A DNA stretch of 64,000 nt from Streptomyces platensis (GCF_008704855.1 NZ_CP023691.1:2852001-2916000); one strand, 5' to 3'; shown: positions 8,134-16,776, counted from the first letter of the stretch. The notes: generated by a model from the sequence alone, not told the origin. A program made the numbers and translations.

Positions 8134-9165
8134 ATGACCATCAGCCTCGCCCAATTGCGGCGCTGTTCGGCCGCCATCGACATCGGCGCGGCCCGGACCA
8201 GGGTGTATGTCAAGAACCAGGGGCTGGTCGTCGACGAACCGACCGTCGCCGCCATCAACACCCGCAGCGGGGCGCTGCTGGCCGTCGGCGCCCAGGCCGA
8301 GGTGATGGACGGCCGCACCCCCGACTACATCCGGGTGGTGCGCCCGGTCTCCAACGGCACCGTCGTCGATATCGACATGGCCCAGCGGCTGCTGCGGACC
8401 CTGGTCGGCGACAAGCTCCGCAAGACCTGGCGGCGCCGGCCCACGATGCGGGCCGCGGTCTGTCTCCCGTACGGCAGCGAGCCGCTGGCCCAGCGGGCCG
8501 CCGTGGAGACACTCACCGGGCTGGGGGCGCGGCGGGTGGAGCTGGTCGACACGCTGGTCGCGGCGGCGGTGGGGTGCGGGCTCCCGGTGGAGCAGCCCGA
8601 GGCCACCATGATCGTGGTGTGCGGCGCCGGAACCACGCAGGTCGCGGTGCTCTCCCTCGGCTCGATCGTGGCCGCCGAGACCGTGCCGGTGGGCGGCAAC
8701 GCCATCGACCACGCGGTCATCCAGCATCTGCGGCTGCACCACGAGCTGATGCTGGCGGGCCAGGCCGTACGCCCGCTTCAGCTGATCCTCTCCGGTGGCG
8801 ACGGGGTCACCCCGGGCTCCACCGAGGTGCACGGCCGGGACGTGATCAGCGGGATGGCGCGCTCCGTGCATGTCGACACCGAGCGGGTACGGGACGCCAT
8901 CACCACCCCGCTGACCTCGATCCTCGACGGCATCGGGGCCGTGCTGCGCCGCTGCCCGCCGGATCTGGTGGCCGACCTCGGGGAGCGCGGCATCGTGCTC
9001 GCGGGCGGCAGCGCCCTGATCCCCGGCCTGGAGCCGATGATCCACCAGGCCACGAACATGCCGGTACACACCGCGGACCACCCCGATACCTGTGCCGTCA
9101 TGGGGCTCGGCGCGATGATCGAGGGCAAGGTGCAGCCGTTGCATCTCGATCCGATGGATCCGTAG
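8134..9165 (+). CDS. mbl: MreB-like rod-shape protein Mbl with degenerate nucleotide site
   Basis: A 343-residue actin-fold protein preceded by a perfect GGGGAGGAA site at 8118. Phosphate-1 reads AIDIGAARTRVYVK with VVDEPTVAAI, as in MreB. The phosphate-2 loop, normally DIGGGT, is here VCGAGTTQVAV, so the acidic residue that positions catalytic water is missing. The adenosine motif LAGGSALIPGL is kept. Streptomyces carry such a shorter second MreB homologue, Mbl, which cooperates with MreB in spore-wall synthesis. The protein probably binds nucleotide weakly and may not hydrolyse it. The missing Asp is seen in the sequence; the consequence is inferred. Confidence 0.78.
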   Translation: MTISLAQLRRCSAAIDIGAARTRVYVKNQGLVVDEPTVAAINTRSGALLAVGAQAEVMDGRTPDYIRVVRPVSNGTVVDIDMAQRLLRTLVGDKLRKTWRRRPTMRAAVCLPYGSEPLAQRAAVETLTGLGARRVELVDTLVAAAVGCGLPVEQPEATMIVVCGAGTTQVAVLSLGSIVAAETVPVGGNAIDHAVIQHLRLHHELMLAGQAVRPLQLILSGGDGVTPGSTEVHGRDVISGMARSVHVDTERVRDAITTPLTSILDGIGAVLRRCPPDLVADLGERGIVLAGGSALIPGLEPMIHQATNMPVHTADHPDTCAVMGLGAMIEGKVQPLHLDPMDP

Positions 9166-9187
9166 CGATCCGGCGGCCGCGTCCGCA

Positions 9188-9206
9188 CCCGGAGCCGGGC
9201 TCCGGG
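9188..9206. terminator. Hairpin between convergent genes
   Basis: A 7-bp perfect stem (CCCGGAG/CTCCGGG) with a 5-nt loop lies between the convergent mbl and histidine phosphatase genes. There is no U-tract, as is usual for actinobacterial terminators. It is followed by a short triple repeat of CTCACGG near 9220-9242. Confidence 0.4.
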
Positions 9207-9283
9207 CCAAGCGACTCCGAGCTCACGGCTCACGGCTCACGGCAGGCTCACCGGCCGAGCGGCCCCGCCCGCCGCTCCCCGTC

Positions 9284-9880
9284 TCACACACTCCGGGCGT
9301 TCCAGGCGACCACCGCGGGCCGGTCGTGTTCGGTCCCCAGGACGCCGACCGCCCCGGTCTCGAAGGTGAAGAGGCCCCCGGCGGCGGGCGGCAGCCCGAG
9401 CCTGCGGGCGGCCAGCACCCGCAGGAAGTGCGCATGCGCGACCAGCGCCACATCGCCGTCGTCGGCGGCGAGCTGTGCCGCGATCCGGGCCAGCACCCGG
9501 TCGGCGCGCGCCCCGACCTGCTCGGGCGACTCGCCCGGATGCTCCGCGGGCCCCTCGGCGACACCGTCGGAGAACAGATACCAGCCGGGCCGGTCGCGGT
9601 GGATCTCTGCGGTGGCGATGCCCTCATAGCCGCCGTAGTCCCATTCCCGCAGGTCGGCGTCGATCTGCGGGCGGGCGAGGCCCGCCAGCTCGGCGGTGCG
9701 CAGCGCCCGCTGCATCGGGCTGGCGTACACCGGCCCGATCTTCCGGTCCGACAGCAGCGGCCGCAGTGCGCGGGCCTGCTCCTCGCCGGTGGCGGTCAGC
9801 GGCAGATCGGTCCAGCTGGTGTGCCGGCCGTCCCTGCTCCACTCGGTCTCGCCGTGCCGGACCAGAAGGAGGTCGCTCAC
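9284..9880 (-). CDS. Histidine phosphatase family protein (phosphoglycerate mutase-like)
   Basis: A 198-residue protein with start GTG at 9880, overlapping the stop of the thioredoxin gene (GTGA). The N-terminus carries LLLVRHGETEWS, the RHG catalytic motif with the phospho-accepting His9. The second conserved His lies in ALVAHAHFLRVLAARRLGL. The segment SPMQRALRTAEL is also diagnostic. Family members remove phosphate from small metabolites such as sugar phosphates, or act as mutases. The short form here is more likely a phosphatase. Coupling with a thioredoxin is noted but gives no substrate. Confidence 0.85.
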   Translation of the reverse strand: MSDLLLVRHGETEWSRDGRHTSWTDLPLTATGEEQARALRPLLSDRKIGPVYASPMQRALRTAELAGLARPQIDADLREWDYGGYEGIATAEIHRDRPGWYLFSDGVAEGPAEHPGESPEQVGARADRVLARIAAQLAADDGDVALVAHAHFLRVLAARRLGLPPAAGGLFTFETGAVGVLGTEHDRPAVVAWNARSV

Positions 9881-10284
9881 GAGCCCTGCGCCTGCTGACC
9901 CTGTTCGCCCTGCGCCTGCTCGGCCTGCTGCGCTTCGGTGACCGACGCCCGGACCTCGTCCATGTCCAGCGCACGGGCCTGGCCGATGACGTCCTCCAGG
10001 GCCTCCGCGGGCAGCGCGCCGGGCTGGGCGAAGACGGCGATGTTCTCCCGGACGATCATCACGGTCGGGATGGACTGGATCTGGAGGGCCTGCGCCAGCT
10101 CGGGCTGCGCCTCCGTGTCGACCTTGGCGAAGACCAGGTCGTCGTGCGTCTCGGAGGACTTCTCGAAGACCGGGCCGAACTGCTTGCACGGCCCGCACCA
10201 CTCGGCCCAGAAGTCGATCAGGACGAAATCGTTGCCGGAGACGATGTCGTCGAAGTTTTCCTTGGTGAGCTCAATGGTGCTCAT
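9877..10284 (-). CDS. trxA: Thioredoxin
   Basis: A 135-residue protein with the classical redox motif WAEWCGPCKQF (Cys30 and Cys33), the cis-proline segment IPTVMI and the usual beta-alpha framework. The last 25 residues are an added Gln/Ala/Glu-rich tail beyond the standard length of about 108. It is a cytoplasmic disulfide reductase for many protein substrates. It is the first gene of a two-gene transcript with the histidine phosphatase downstream on the minus strand, and translation of the two is coupled. The specific paralogue (TrxA or another) cannot be fixed from sequence alone. Confidence 0.88.
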   Translation of the reverse strand: MSTIELTKENFDDIVSGNDFVLIDFWAEWCGPCKQFGPVFEKSSETHDDLVFAKVDTEAQPELAQALQIQSIPTVMIVRENIAVFAQPGALPAEALEDVIGQARALDMDEVRASVTEAQQAEQAQGEQGQQAQGS

Positions 10285-10556
10285 GCCTGTTTCCCTGCTT
10301 CCGGTCTGTCGACGCTTGTCAGTCGGTCCCCGGCTGCGGCAACGGGATCAACCCGTGACGTATTCCGCACGCCGGACCGCCCGCACCCCTGCCCACCGAG
10401 CGCGTTCCTAGACATCCGGATCCACGTGGCGAACCACACGCCACCCGGCCGGCCGACGCGGCAACCGGCCACCGCGCCCCGGCCTCGCTCCGTACACGGT
10501 CAGACAGCGGCCCCGCCCCGCGCGGTCACCGCCTGCCTCTGCCTGCCCGGCCCGTC

Positions 10557-10913
10557 CTAGCCCTTCGCGTAGTCCTTCGCCATCTGGCCCGCGAAGTCGT
10601 ACACGATGCACTGCTCGTCCCCGACCACCCAGGCGTCGTGTCCGGGCGGGCAGACGAAGACATCGCCGGGTCCCACCTCGGACTCCGCGCCGTCGTTCAT
10701 CCTGATGCGCATCCGGCCCTGGACGACGAAGCAGTTGTGGTGCACCTCGCAGCTGTCCGTCCCGGCTATCGGGCCCACCGACTCCGACCAGCGCCAGCCG
10801 GGCTCGAAGGTGGCCACGGCGAAGTCCAGTCCGGTGAGGTGCAGGGCTTCGAGGTGTCCCCGGGGAAAGTCGCGCCGTTCATCCGGCTTGTCGACCGTCT
10901 TGACTTCCATCAT
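10557..10913 (-). CDS. Cupin-domain protein
   Basis: A 118-residue single-domain cupin. I place the start at the first of two adjacent ATGs at 10913, because the upstream ATGGAGGAA at about 10930 is the ribosome-binding sequence rather than a start. Cupin motif 1 is visible around EVHHNCFVVQGRMRI and motif 2 around GPGDVFVCPPGHDAWVVGDE. The His pair and Glu-like positions could bind metal. It is monocistronic by position, 270 bp from trxA. Small cupins of this type have sensory or binding roles that cannot be read from sequence. Confidence 0.8.
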   Translation of the reverse strand: MMEVKTVDKPDERRDFPRGHLEALHLTGLDFAVATFEPGWRWSESVGPIAGTDSCEVHHNCFVVQGRMRIRMNDGAESEVGPGDVFVCPPGHDAWVVGDEQCIVYDFAGQMAKDYAKG

Positions 10914-11134
10914 GAGGGCTTCCTCCATCCGCCCCCCTGGGCAACCGTGCAAACCCCCGGTCCTTCCATCGTGCGCCGGTCCGGCACACCCGGCATCCGC
11001 GGGCTCCCGGCCCACGGCACGGACGTTCCCCAGCGTTCAACGGCCCGATGTCGCCGGGGAAGCGCCGTGGCACACAGTCGCCGCCCCCGGCGGTTAGCAT
11101 CCCGACAAGACCGCCAAGAACGGAGCAAACTTCT

Positions 11135-12010
11135 GTGCGTCATCTGCGCGTAGGCGTCGCCATCTTGACCATGGGAAACCGTCCCGCCGAACTGCGGGCG
11201 CTGCTGGATTCGGTCGCCAAGCAGGACCTGCGGCCGGCCCACATCGTGGTCATCGGAAACGGCTCCCCGCTCCCCCCGCTGCCGCACGGCGCCGTCGGAG
11301 TCGAGCTGAGCGAGAACCTGGGAGTCTCCGGCGGCCGCAATGTCGCCCTGGACGAGCTGCGCAAGCTCGGGGACGTCGACGTGGTGGTCGACCTGGACGA
11401 CGACGGCCTGCTGATCAGCCCGGACGTCTTCAGCCGGCTGGCGGAACTGCACACGCGCGACCCGGAGTTGGGGATCGTCAGCTTCCGCATCGCCGACGAG
11501 CGGGGCCGCACCCAGCGCCGCCACGTCCCCCGTCTGCGGGCCGGCGACCCGGCACGCGGCGGTCTGGTCACCACCTTCCTCGGCGGCGGGCACTCCCTGT
11601 CCGTACCGATGCTGGACCGGATCGGCGGCTGGCCCGACGACTTCTTCTACGCCCATGAGGAAACCGACCTGGCCTGGCGGGCCCTGGACGACGGCTGGCA
11701 CATCCGCTACGCCCCGGAGCTGGTGCTTCAGCACCCGTACACCTCACCCACCCGGCACGCCGTCTACCACCGCATGGTCGCCAGAAACCGCGTCTGGCTC
11801 GCCAAGCGGCACCTCCCCGCCGTGCTGGTCCCCCTCTACCTCGGCGTCTGGGCCGCTCTGACCGCCGTCCGCAGCCCCACGGCGGCGGGCCTGCGCGCCT
11901 GGGCCGCCGGTTTCGCCGAGGGAGTACGCACCCCCTGCGGCCGACGCCGCCCGCTGCGCTGGCGCACGGTGTGGCGCATGACCCGGCTGGGCCGCCCGCC
12001 AGTCATCTGA
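11135..12010 (+). CDS. Glycosyltransferase family 2 protein
   Basis: A 291-residue protein starting at GTG 11135 with GGAG upstream at 11122. The GT-A fold is visible as VGVAILTMGNRPAELRALL, ENLGVSGGRNVALDEL, and the metal-binding acidic stretch VVVDLDDDGLL. The acceptor-side motif is FFYAHEETDLAWRALDDGW, characteristic of rhamnosyl/galactofuranosyl-like GT2 enzymes. The C-terminal 60 residues have an amphipathic or hydrophobic segment that may touch the membrane. It probably adds a sugar to a surface polymer or lipid carrier, perhaps linked with the operon at 1-8 kb. The donor is unknown. Confidence 0.85.
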   Translation: MRHLRVGVAILTMGNRPAELRALLDSVAKQDLRPAHIVVIGNGSPLPPLPHGAVGVELSENLGVSGGRNVALDELRKLGDVDVVVDLDDDGLLISPDVFSRLAELHTRDPELGIVSFRIADERGRTQRRHVPRLRAGDPARGGLVTTFLGGGHSLSVPMLDRIGGWPDDFFYAHEETDLAWRALDDGWHIRYAPELVLQHPYTSPTRHAVYHRMVARNRVWLAKRHLPAVLVPLYLGVWAALTAVRSPTAAGLRAWAAGFAEGVRTPCGRRRPLRWRTVWRMTRLGRPPVI

Positions 12011-12086
12011 GGCTGCTCCTGCGCGACCGGGACGGGTCCGCGCCCGCATGCCGACCGCCCGGCCGGAACGGCAGCGGCCGGCCCGC

Positions 12087-13022
12087 CTACAACTGCGGGT
12101 CCGTCACCCCGCCCGCACAGCTGAGCCGTTCGACATCCCACCCGGCCCGCCCGGCCCCGGCGCGATAGGCACTCTCGTAGAAGCCCAGCACCGCCGCACG
12201 GGGATCCGCCTCGGCCCGGGCGTCGTCGTACCGCAGCACGGCCAGATGGCTCTCCCCGCGGGCGACCCACCGCGCCGCCGCCGGCCGCAGCGGCTCCTCG
12301 GCGAGGCCGGCGGGCTCCGGAGCGGTATAGGAGTAGAACGCCGGCTCGGGGAAGCCGTCGTCCCCGAACCAGAAGCCGAAGCTGATCACCTCCCTGGAGT
12401 ACGCCTCCCGGGTCACCGGGTCGGTCTGCCGCGGATGGTCGATACGGCGCCCGGAGAACCGGCTGTGCGCGATGTCGAAGGTGTGCCAGAAGTGGTGCAC
12501 CGGGCTGACCTTCCCCGAATAGCCCGCAGCGAACTCCTCCAGCACCGACGCCACCTGGCTCAGCACCTGCCAGTAGCGCTGGGCGTGCCCGGTGTCGTAT
12601 GCCGCATGCTCGGTGTCCTCGGCGAACGGCCGTCCGGCATCGGGCAGGTCGAACGGCCGCGGCACCGCGAGCGCCACCCGAACGCCCAACGCGGCCAGCG
12701 CCTCCATGAGGGCGGCGTAGAAGGACGCCACCGACCGGCCGGCGAGGGGGAAGGACACCGCCCGGCCGTCCAGCGTCGCGACGACCAGTTGATGCCCGAC
12801 GAAGTCGAAGTCGATCGTGAAGATCGGGTTCCCGTCGAGCTGCCCCATGGGACGGGTGGTGATGCCCCGTCCGGTCAGATGGAACGGCACGTTCCACCAG
12901 TGGTTCCGCCGGGCACTGGCCGCAAGCCGAACCTTCCCGACGACCTGCGCAAAGCGATGGAGCGTCTCTTTGGTGTCCCGCCACTCGGCAAACGGGATCG
13001 GCGGAAACAGCTCCATCGTCAT
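12087..13022 (-). CDS. DUF5996 family protein
   Basis: A 311-residue cytoplasmic protein with no signal or membrane segment. The N-terminus PPIPFAEWRDTKETLHRFAQVVGK, with NHWWNVPFHLTGRGITT and FDFVGHQLVV following, and the central PVHHFWHTFDIAHSRFSGR and ISFGFWFGDDG, match DUF5996. I chose the start at ATG 13022, with a GGGAAGGGCAGG Shine-Dalgarno region. The His/Trp/Phe-rich core hints at a binding pocket, but no function is established that I know of. It stands alone, convergent with the glycosyltransferase. Confidence 0.72.
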   Translation of the reverse strand: MTMELFPPIPFAEWRDTKETLHRFAQVVGKVRLAASARRNHWWNVPFHLTGRGITTRPMGQLDGNPIFTIDFDFVGHQLVVATLDGRAVSFPLAGRSVASFYAALMEALAALGVRVALAVPRPFDLPDAGRPFAEDTEHAAYDTGHAQRYWQVLSQVASVLEEFAAGYSGKVSPVHHFWHTFDIAHSRFSGRRIDHPRQTDPVTREAYSREVISFGFWFGDDGFPEPAFYSYTAPEPAGLAEEPLRPAAARWVARGESHLAVLRYDDARAEADPRAAVLGFYESAYRAGAGRAGWDVERLSCAGGVTDPQL

Positions 13023-13439
13023 CACCTGCCCTTCCCGCCCGGCACTCCTGACGACCGGACGGGGCCTGGATCCCCAGACGACCACACCCGCAGCCGGCCG
13101 GCACATCCTCGGACCCAAGAGGCGCAACCACCCCCACCACGCACCCCGACCAGCCCCTGACCATGGCCTTGGCCCTGTCCTCGGCCAGTGGCCTGTCGGA
13201 TACCCCTGGTCCCGCCACCGGCCACGTGCTCCCCACCCAGACTCCACGGCCCGGTTCTCCCGAGCCTCCCTGGCCTCCTCCCCTAGGAAATGGCGTACTC
13301 GGTGGCGTACCAGCGATGGCATGTTTCGCCGTCCCCGGACCCGCAGAACGTGGCATCCAAATCCCCCCACACCAAGATCAAACTCGTGTTAGATTTCCTC
13401 TCGCCGTAAAGGCCATGTGAACGATCAAGGGGGGATCGC
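13023..13439. other. Intergenic region, no supported gene
   Basis: 417 bp between the DUF5996 gene (minus strand) and a small plus-strand ORF. The first 250 bp is very GC-rich and has open frames on both strands without convincing codon bias or start sites. The last 60 bp turns AT-richer and includes a TTAGATTT stretch near 13390 and a purine-rich ribosome site (AAGGGGGG) at 13429, probably the promoter and leader for the following gene. Confidence 0.5.
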
Positions 13440-13760
13440 ATGAACTCGCGTTTTCGTGCAGCAACTGCTATCGCGTCATTGGACGTGTGCACCGAGATCA
13501 GTAATGGTGTTCTGCTCATGAACTCGACGGGCAAGGGCACCTACCTCGACGTCTCGTACGACAAGAAATCGGGAGGCTCGATCTCCCGCAAGGTCGGCTA
13601 CCCCCGGAGTGGCACGAACCACTGGAGTTCCACCAAGAAGTGCAGCACGTCGCCGATAGCTTCAAAGCAGTGGCCCCCTTCTGCCTCGTGCAGCCCGGAT
13701 GTCGGCCTTCTCTACTCGGGCGGAAGGACTTACCAGACTCCGCCCAAGAGGAAGTGCTAG
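13440..13760 (+). CDS. Small Cys-containing hypothetical protein
   Basis: A 106-residue protein with a strong AAGGGGGGATCGC leader before ATG 13440. It is rich in Ser, Lys, Gly and Tyr, contains four Cys, and ends in PPKRKC. No typical signal peptide, membrane segment or known motif is seen, although the first 25 residues could be a damaged signal sequence. Base composition is clearly lower in GC than the flanking core genes, as is the next gene. I do not recognise it, and it is probably part of an acquired segment next to the tRNA genes. Confidence 0.5.
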   Translation: MNSRFRAATAIASLDVCTEISNGVLLMNSTGKGTYLDVSYDKKSGGSISRKVGYPRSGTNHWSSTKKCSTSPIASKQWPPSASCSPDVGLLYSGGRTYQTPPKRKC

Positions 13761-13904
13761 CGCTCCCAATTCCAGGTATGACCTATTCGTAGGCATGTTC
13801 ATTACGGGCTTCACGGCACTGTACGCGTGGGCCCCTTCTGCCCCCTTGCGGCGTACCGCGAGGGGGCGCTGCACATTCACAGAAACACTTCAGGGGAGCT
13901 GCCC

Positions 13905-15224
13905 ATGCTGGAAGCCGTGTTCAAAGGCCACACAGCATTCATCATTTCCGCGATCACCCTTTCCCTGGCTTTCTTCGGCGTTGCATTTTTCACCGCGAAG
14001 AAGAGAACGGATCGCCCGTTCCACCTTGCCTTGTGGTGCACCTCCATGTTGAGCGTCTCCTTCTTGACGCTGTGGACCACCGGCGGAAGTCAGGGATCCG
14101 GCAGGTGCGTGGTCAACCTGAAGTTCCTGGAGCCCTTCGGTACGGAACAGGGTCTGCTGAACTGCCTCATGTTCACACCGGTGGGCTTCCTCGGGGTGCT
14201 GGTCACGCGCAGGCTGCTTGCTGGCTTCGCGATCAGCATGGGGCTCTCTGTGGCGATCGAGACCGCTCAAGGCGCACTTCCGGCCATCGGCAGAGCGTGC
14301 GACACCAGCGATCTGCTCGCTAATTCTACCGGTGGCCTCCTGGGTGCACTCACAGCCTTCCTTATCACGCGCACCCGCCCAAGCGAATTGGCCGCCTGGC
14401 GACTGAACGCCCCCCGGTCAATTGTCACGTGGGTGGCCTTCAACGTGATTATTGGCGTCGTCTGGTCAACCTCCATCCAGACGCACACCGTAAAGTCCAC
14501 CGAGGCAGTAGGATCCGCGGGCGGCAATGAACGCAAGGTGGCAATTGCCGCCGTACGTCAAGCGTTCGGCAACCACTACACAGTCGGTAATGTGCAATTT
14601 TCCTCCTCGCCGGATTCCGACCGCGGTACGATCATGGCGAGCCTGCCGGTCGGCTTCGTTCAGGTGAACTGGCCGGAGGGCAATGAGATCACGGCCAGCC
14701 TCGACATGTCGGACAGCGGAGAAGCGTCCGGCTTCCCAGTGCCTGGATCCCCGGCGCACATAAAGAAGTCCACTGAAGCGAAAAAAGTAGCAACCACATA
14801 CGCCGAGAAGCACTTCCCATGGGCCCTCCCCGGGAGCACGGCGGAAGTCTCCCCGGTGGGAGACAACGCCGCTCTGGGATGGATGGTCAGTTGGCGTAAA
14901 CATCTCCATGGTGTCCTCATGCCGATGCGCCTGGATGTTCAGATCGATCGCGCAGGACATGTTTCCCAGCTATCGACCCGGAAAATCCCTGATGTCGACG
15001 TCCCTTCCCTCCGCGTCACCAAGGAAAGCGCCGTACAGCGCGCCATGCACTCCGCTCCGGGATGCCGAAAGGCGGAAGCGGGGGAACTTCTCGCGGTACA
15101 AGACAAGGCGAATTGGAATGCGGTGTGGCGCATCTCGGTGACCTGTAAAGACTCCTCCATGGTTACTCATGTGAACGCCCACTCCGGCGCGGTAGAGATG
15201 AAGGAGAAGAACCCGGCTCCGTAG
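13905..15224 (+). CDS. VanZ-like membrane domain fused to PepSY-like domain
   Basis: A 439-residue protein preceded by AGGGGAG at 13892. Residues 1-200 hold about six membrane segments with the VanZ pattern: NCLMFTPVGFLGVL, then SVAIETAQ, then the SDLLANSTGGLLGAL segment. Residues 215-435 form an extracytoplasmic part with two weakly repeated alpha/beta units, the last ending WRISVTCKDSSMVTHVNAHSGAVEM, which resembles PepSY/YpeB-type inhibitor domains. VanZ proteins affect teicoplanin sensitivity or envelope traits. The fusion with a PepSY-like part is uncommon. Composition is lower in GC than its surroundings. Confidence 0.7.
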   Translation: MLEAVFKGHTAFIISAITLSLAFFGVAFFTAKKRTDRPFHLALWCTSMLSVSFLTLWTTGGSQGSGRCVVNLKFLEPFGTEQGLLNCLMFTPVGFLGVLVTRRLLAGFAISMGLSVAIETAQGALPAIGRACDTSDLLANSTGGLLGALTAFLITRTRPSELAAWRLNAPRSIVTWVAFNVIIGVVWSTSIQTHTVKSTEAVGSAGGNERKVAIAAVRQAFGNHYTVGNVQFSSSPDSDRGTIMASLPVGFVQVNWPEGNEITASLDMSDSGEASGFPVPGSPAHIKKSTEAKKVATTYAEKHFPWALPGSTAEVSPVGDNAALGWMVSWRKHLHGVLMPMRLDVQIDRAGHVSQLSTRKIPDVDVPSLRVTKESAVQRAMHSAPGCRKAEAGELLAVQDKANWNAVWRISVTCKDSSMVTHVNAHSGAVEMKEKNPAP

Positions 15225-15792
15225 TTCCGCCGGGATGGAGTGGTGGCCCGGCCGGTGGGGCTCCTCGGCGCGGCCGAGCACGAGCCCGCCGACCCCGCCA
15301 AGGGCAACGGTTGGCGTGCACTGAGGGCCTGCGTCGCAGTCACGTCCAGGCCCTCGTACGGCTTCACTTCGAGGGGCGTCCCCTGCCAGGCGGGAGCGGA
15401 AACCGGCCTGAGCGCCATGGGGGCGCGGTTGCGCGTGCCGTTCTGGCGAACCAGGAACTGCCGGGCTGCTCTGCGCGAAGGCATCACCTCGCTGCCTGTC
15501 GTCGCAGAGAACGGCATCAGCATCCCGCGTCCCGTACCGGGCGCCGCTGGGAACACCTGAACCTGATCAGGCGTGAGCACGAGGGGCCGGCGGGACTCTT
15601 CGCCTCCGGGGCGCCGGCACACCTCGGGGCCGAGGAACGCCTCGTGGCCCTCAGCGCCCTTCTCCGGGCAGGCGGGTGACGCGCGAGGGAATGTCCTCGC
15701 ACGAGGGGGCCGTGTGGCGTCTGTGCGGTGTGGTGGCTCTGCGAGACCTCCCCGAAAGGGAGGCTCCCGCAGGTCACCTGGATGCCGTGCGG
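15225..15792. other. Intergenic region between VanZ-like gene and tRNA, nothing convincing
   Basis: 568 bp with several overlapping open frames on both strands but no credible start-site plus codon-bias combination and no recognisable protein motif. It may contain remains of older insertions, as it borders a tRNA gene. A 6-bp hairpin (CCTCCC/GGGAGG) at about 15747-15763 could end transcription of the CAU tRNA on the minus strand. Confidence 0.45.
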
Positions 15793-15866
15793 TGGGGCGG
15801 GTGGGACTCGAACCCACGGCCGACGGATTATGAGTCCGCTGCTCTAACCGGCTGAGCTACCGCCCC
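15793..15866 (-). tRNA. tRNA with CAU anticodon (Met, or Ile2)
   Basis: A 74-nt cloverleaf on the minus strand: acceptor GGGGCGG/CCGCCCC, D-arm with GGTTAGAGC, anticodon stem GCGGA/TCCGT with loop CTCATAA (anticodon CAT), and T-arm GTGGG TTCGAGT CCCAC. The 3' CCA is not fully encoded (CCG follows). The CTCATAA loop occurs in both elongator tRNA-Met and the lysidine-modified tRNA-Ile2, so the amino acid cannot be settled by eye. It is not initiator-like, since the acceptor pairs fully. Confidence 0.9.
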
Positions 15867-16009
15867 CCACGGCGCGTCGCGCACATTTGTGCGCGCCGTC
15901 TGCCGCAGCATAGCCGCTCATACGATCTGTTGCCCGTGAGGGCTGCCGTCCGGCGACCACGCACGCCCAAGAGGACTTCGATCACGGGTCGTTCGGTTCC
16001 ATGGCGCAA

Positions 16010-16034
16010 GAAAAAGGACCCCTCCCGGGGTCCT
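16010..16034 (-). terminator. Rho-independent terminator after tRNA-Asn genes
   Basis: On the minus strand an 8-bp perfect stem (AGGACCCC/GGGGTCCT, plus-strand 16015-16022 and 16027-16034) with a 4-nt loop is followed by UUUUUCUUG. This is one of the few textbook U-tract terminators in the window, directly downstream of the tandem tRNA-Asn genes. Confidence 0.85.
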
Positions 16035-16045
16035 CGTTCTCTCTG

Positions 16046-16118
16046 CTCCCCCGACTGGACTCGAACCAGTAACCCTCCGGTTAACAGCCGAATGCTCTGC
16101 CAATTGAGCTACAGGGGA
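16046..16118 (-). tRNA. tRNA-Asn (GTT), second of tandem pair
   Basis: A 73-nt cloverleaf: acceptor TCCCCTG pairing with CGGGGGA (one G-U), D-arm AGCTCAATTGGCAGAGCA, anticodon loop CTGTTAA (anticodon GTT) on stem TTCGG/CCGGA, T-arm ACTGG TTCGAGT CCAGT. The discriminator is G and CCA is not encoded. It differs from its neighbour mainly in the anticodon stem and variable loop. Confidence 0.95.
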
Positions 16119-16123
16119 CCGAG

Positions 16124-16196
16124 CTCCCCCGACTGGACTCGAACCAGTAACCTGCCGGTTAACAGCCGGCTGCTCTGCCAATTGAGCTACAGGGGA
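16124..16196 (-). tRNA. tRNA-Asn (GTT), first of tandem pair
   Basis: A 73-nt cloverleaf nearly identical to the copy 5 nt downstream, with a perfect GCCGG/CCGGC anticodon stem around CTGTTAA. The two are surely cotranscribed from upstream on the minus strand and end at the terminator at 16010-16034. Confidence 0.95.
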
Positions 16197-16415
16197 TTGC
16201 TCTGTGTGCCTCGAATGCACCGCTGACCGGTCTTCCGGACGGCGCGCGCTCGCTGCGACACATACATTAGCGCAAGCAGGGGGGTGCTCCGCCAATCGGT
16301 ATCGCCTCAGGTCACCTCGGGTGATCTGCGGCCCCGGAGGGTAGGCGGGCGGCACAGCCCGGCACACCGGTGCGTACCGGCACCGGACGGGACCGACGAG
16401 AGGAAGGGTGGAGCA

Positions 16416-16715
16416 ATGCGCTACCGGCTCACGTTCATCGCGGGACTGGCCACGGGGTATGTGATCGGCGCACGGGCCGGCCGGGAACGGTACGAGCAGC
16501 TCCGCAAGGCCGCCCAGCGGATCTCCCAGAATCCCGCGGTCCGGAACACCGCCGAGTCGGCCGCGCTGACCGGGCGCGAGGCGGCGTCGAAGGCCTTCGG
16601 GACGGTGTCGGCCAAGGTCGGGGACCGGCTGCCGGCCTCCGTCACCGACCGGGTCCGCTCGCTGCGCGACCAGCGCGGCTCCGACGAGGACGACTGGGGC
16701 ACGAGCAACACCTAG
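16416..16715 (+). CDS. YtxH-like small protein
   Basis: A 99-residue protein starting at ATG 16416 behind AGGAAGGGTGGAG. The N-terminus MRYRLTFIAGLATGYVIGAR is a single hydrophobic anchor with the glycine pattern of YtxH domain proteins. The rest is a charged helical tail (GRERYEQLRKAAQRI) ending in acidic residues. Such proteins are small membrane-anchored, possibly stress-related factors with no defined activity. It precedes the carbohydrate kinase by 61 bp on the same strand but does not obviously share its function. Confidence 0.7.
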   Translation: MRYRLTFIAGLATGYVIGARAGRERYEQLRKAAQRISQNPAVRNTAESAALTGREAASKAFGTVSAKVGDRLPASVTDRVRSLRDQRGSDEDDWGTSNT

Positions 16716-16776
16716 GGGTTCCCCGGGTAAACCCTGACGCTGCTCCTATGCGTCGTATGGGGCATCATCTGAGGCC

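Noticed and set aside
13163..13420. 85-residue plus-strand frame upstream of the small Cys-containing gene
   Set aside because: Pro/Gly-rich with no ribosome site. The region looks like a promoter and leader.
15240..15679. Small ORFs between the VanZ-like gene and the CAU tRNA
   Set aside because: Overlapping frames on both strands without codon bias, ribosome sites or similarity to anything I recognise.
15793..16196. tRNA genes as an attachment site for an integrated element
   Set aside because: No integrase, no repeated tRNA 3' end and no element boundary seen in the window. Only composition hints at an insertion.
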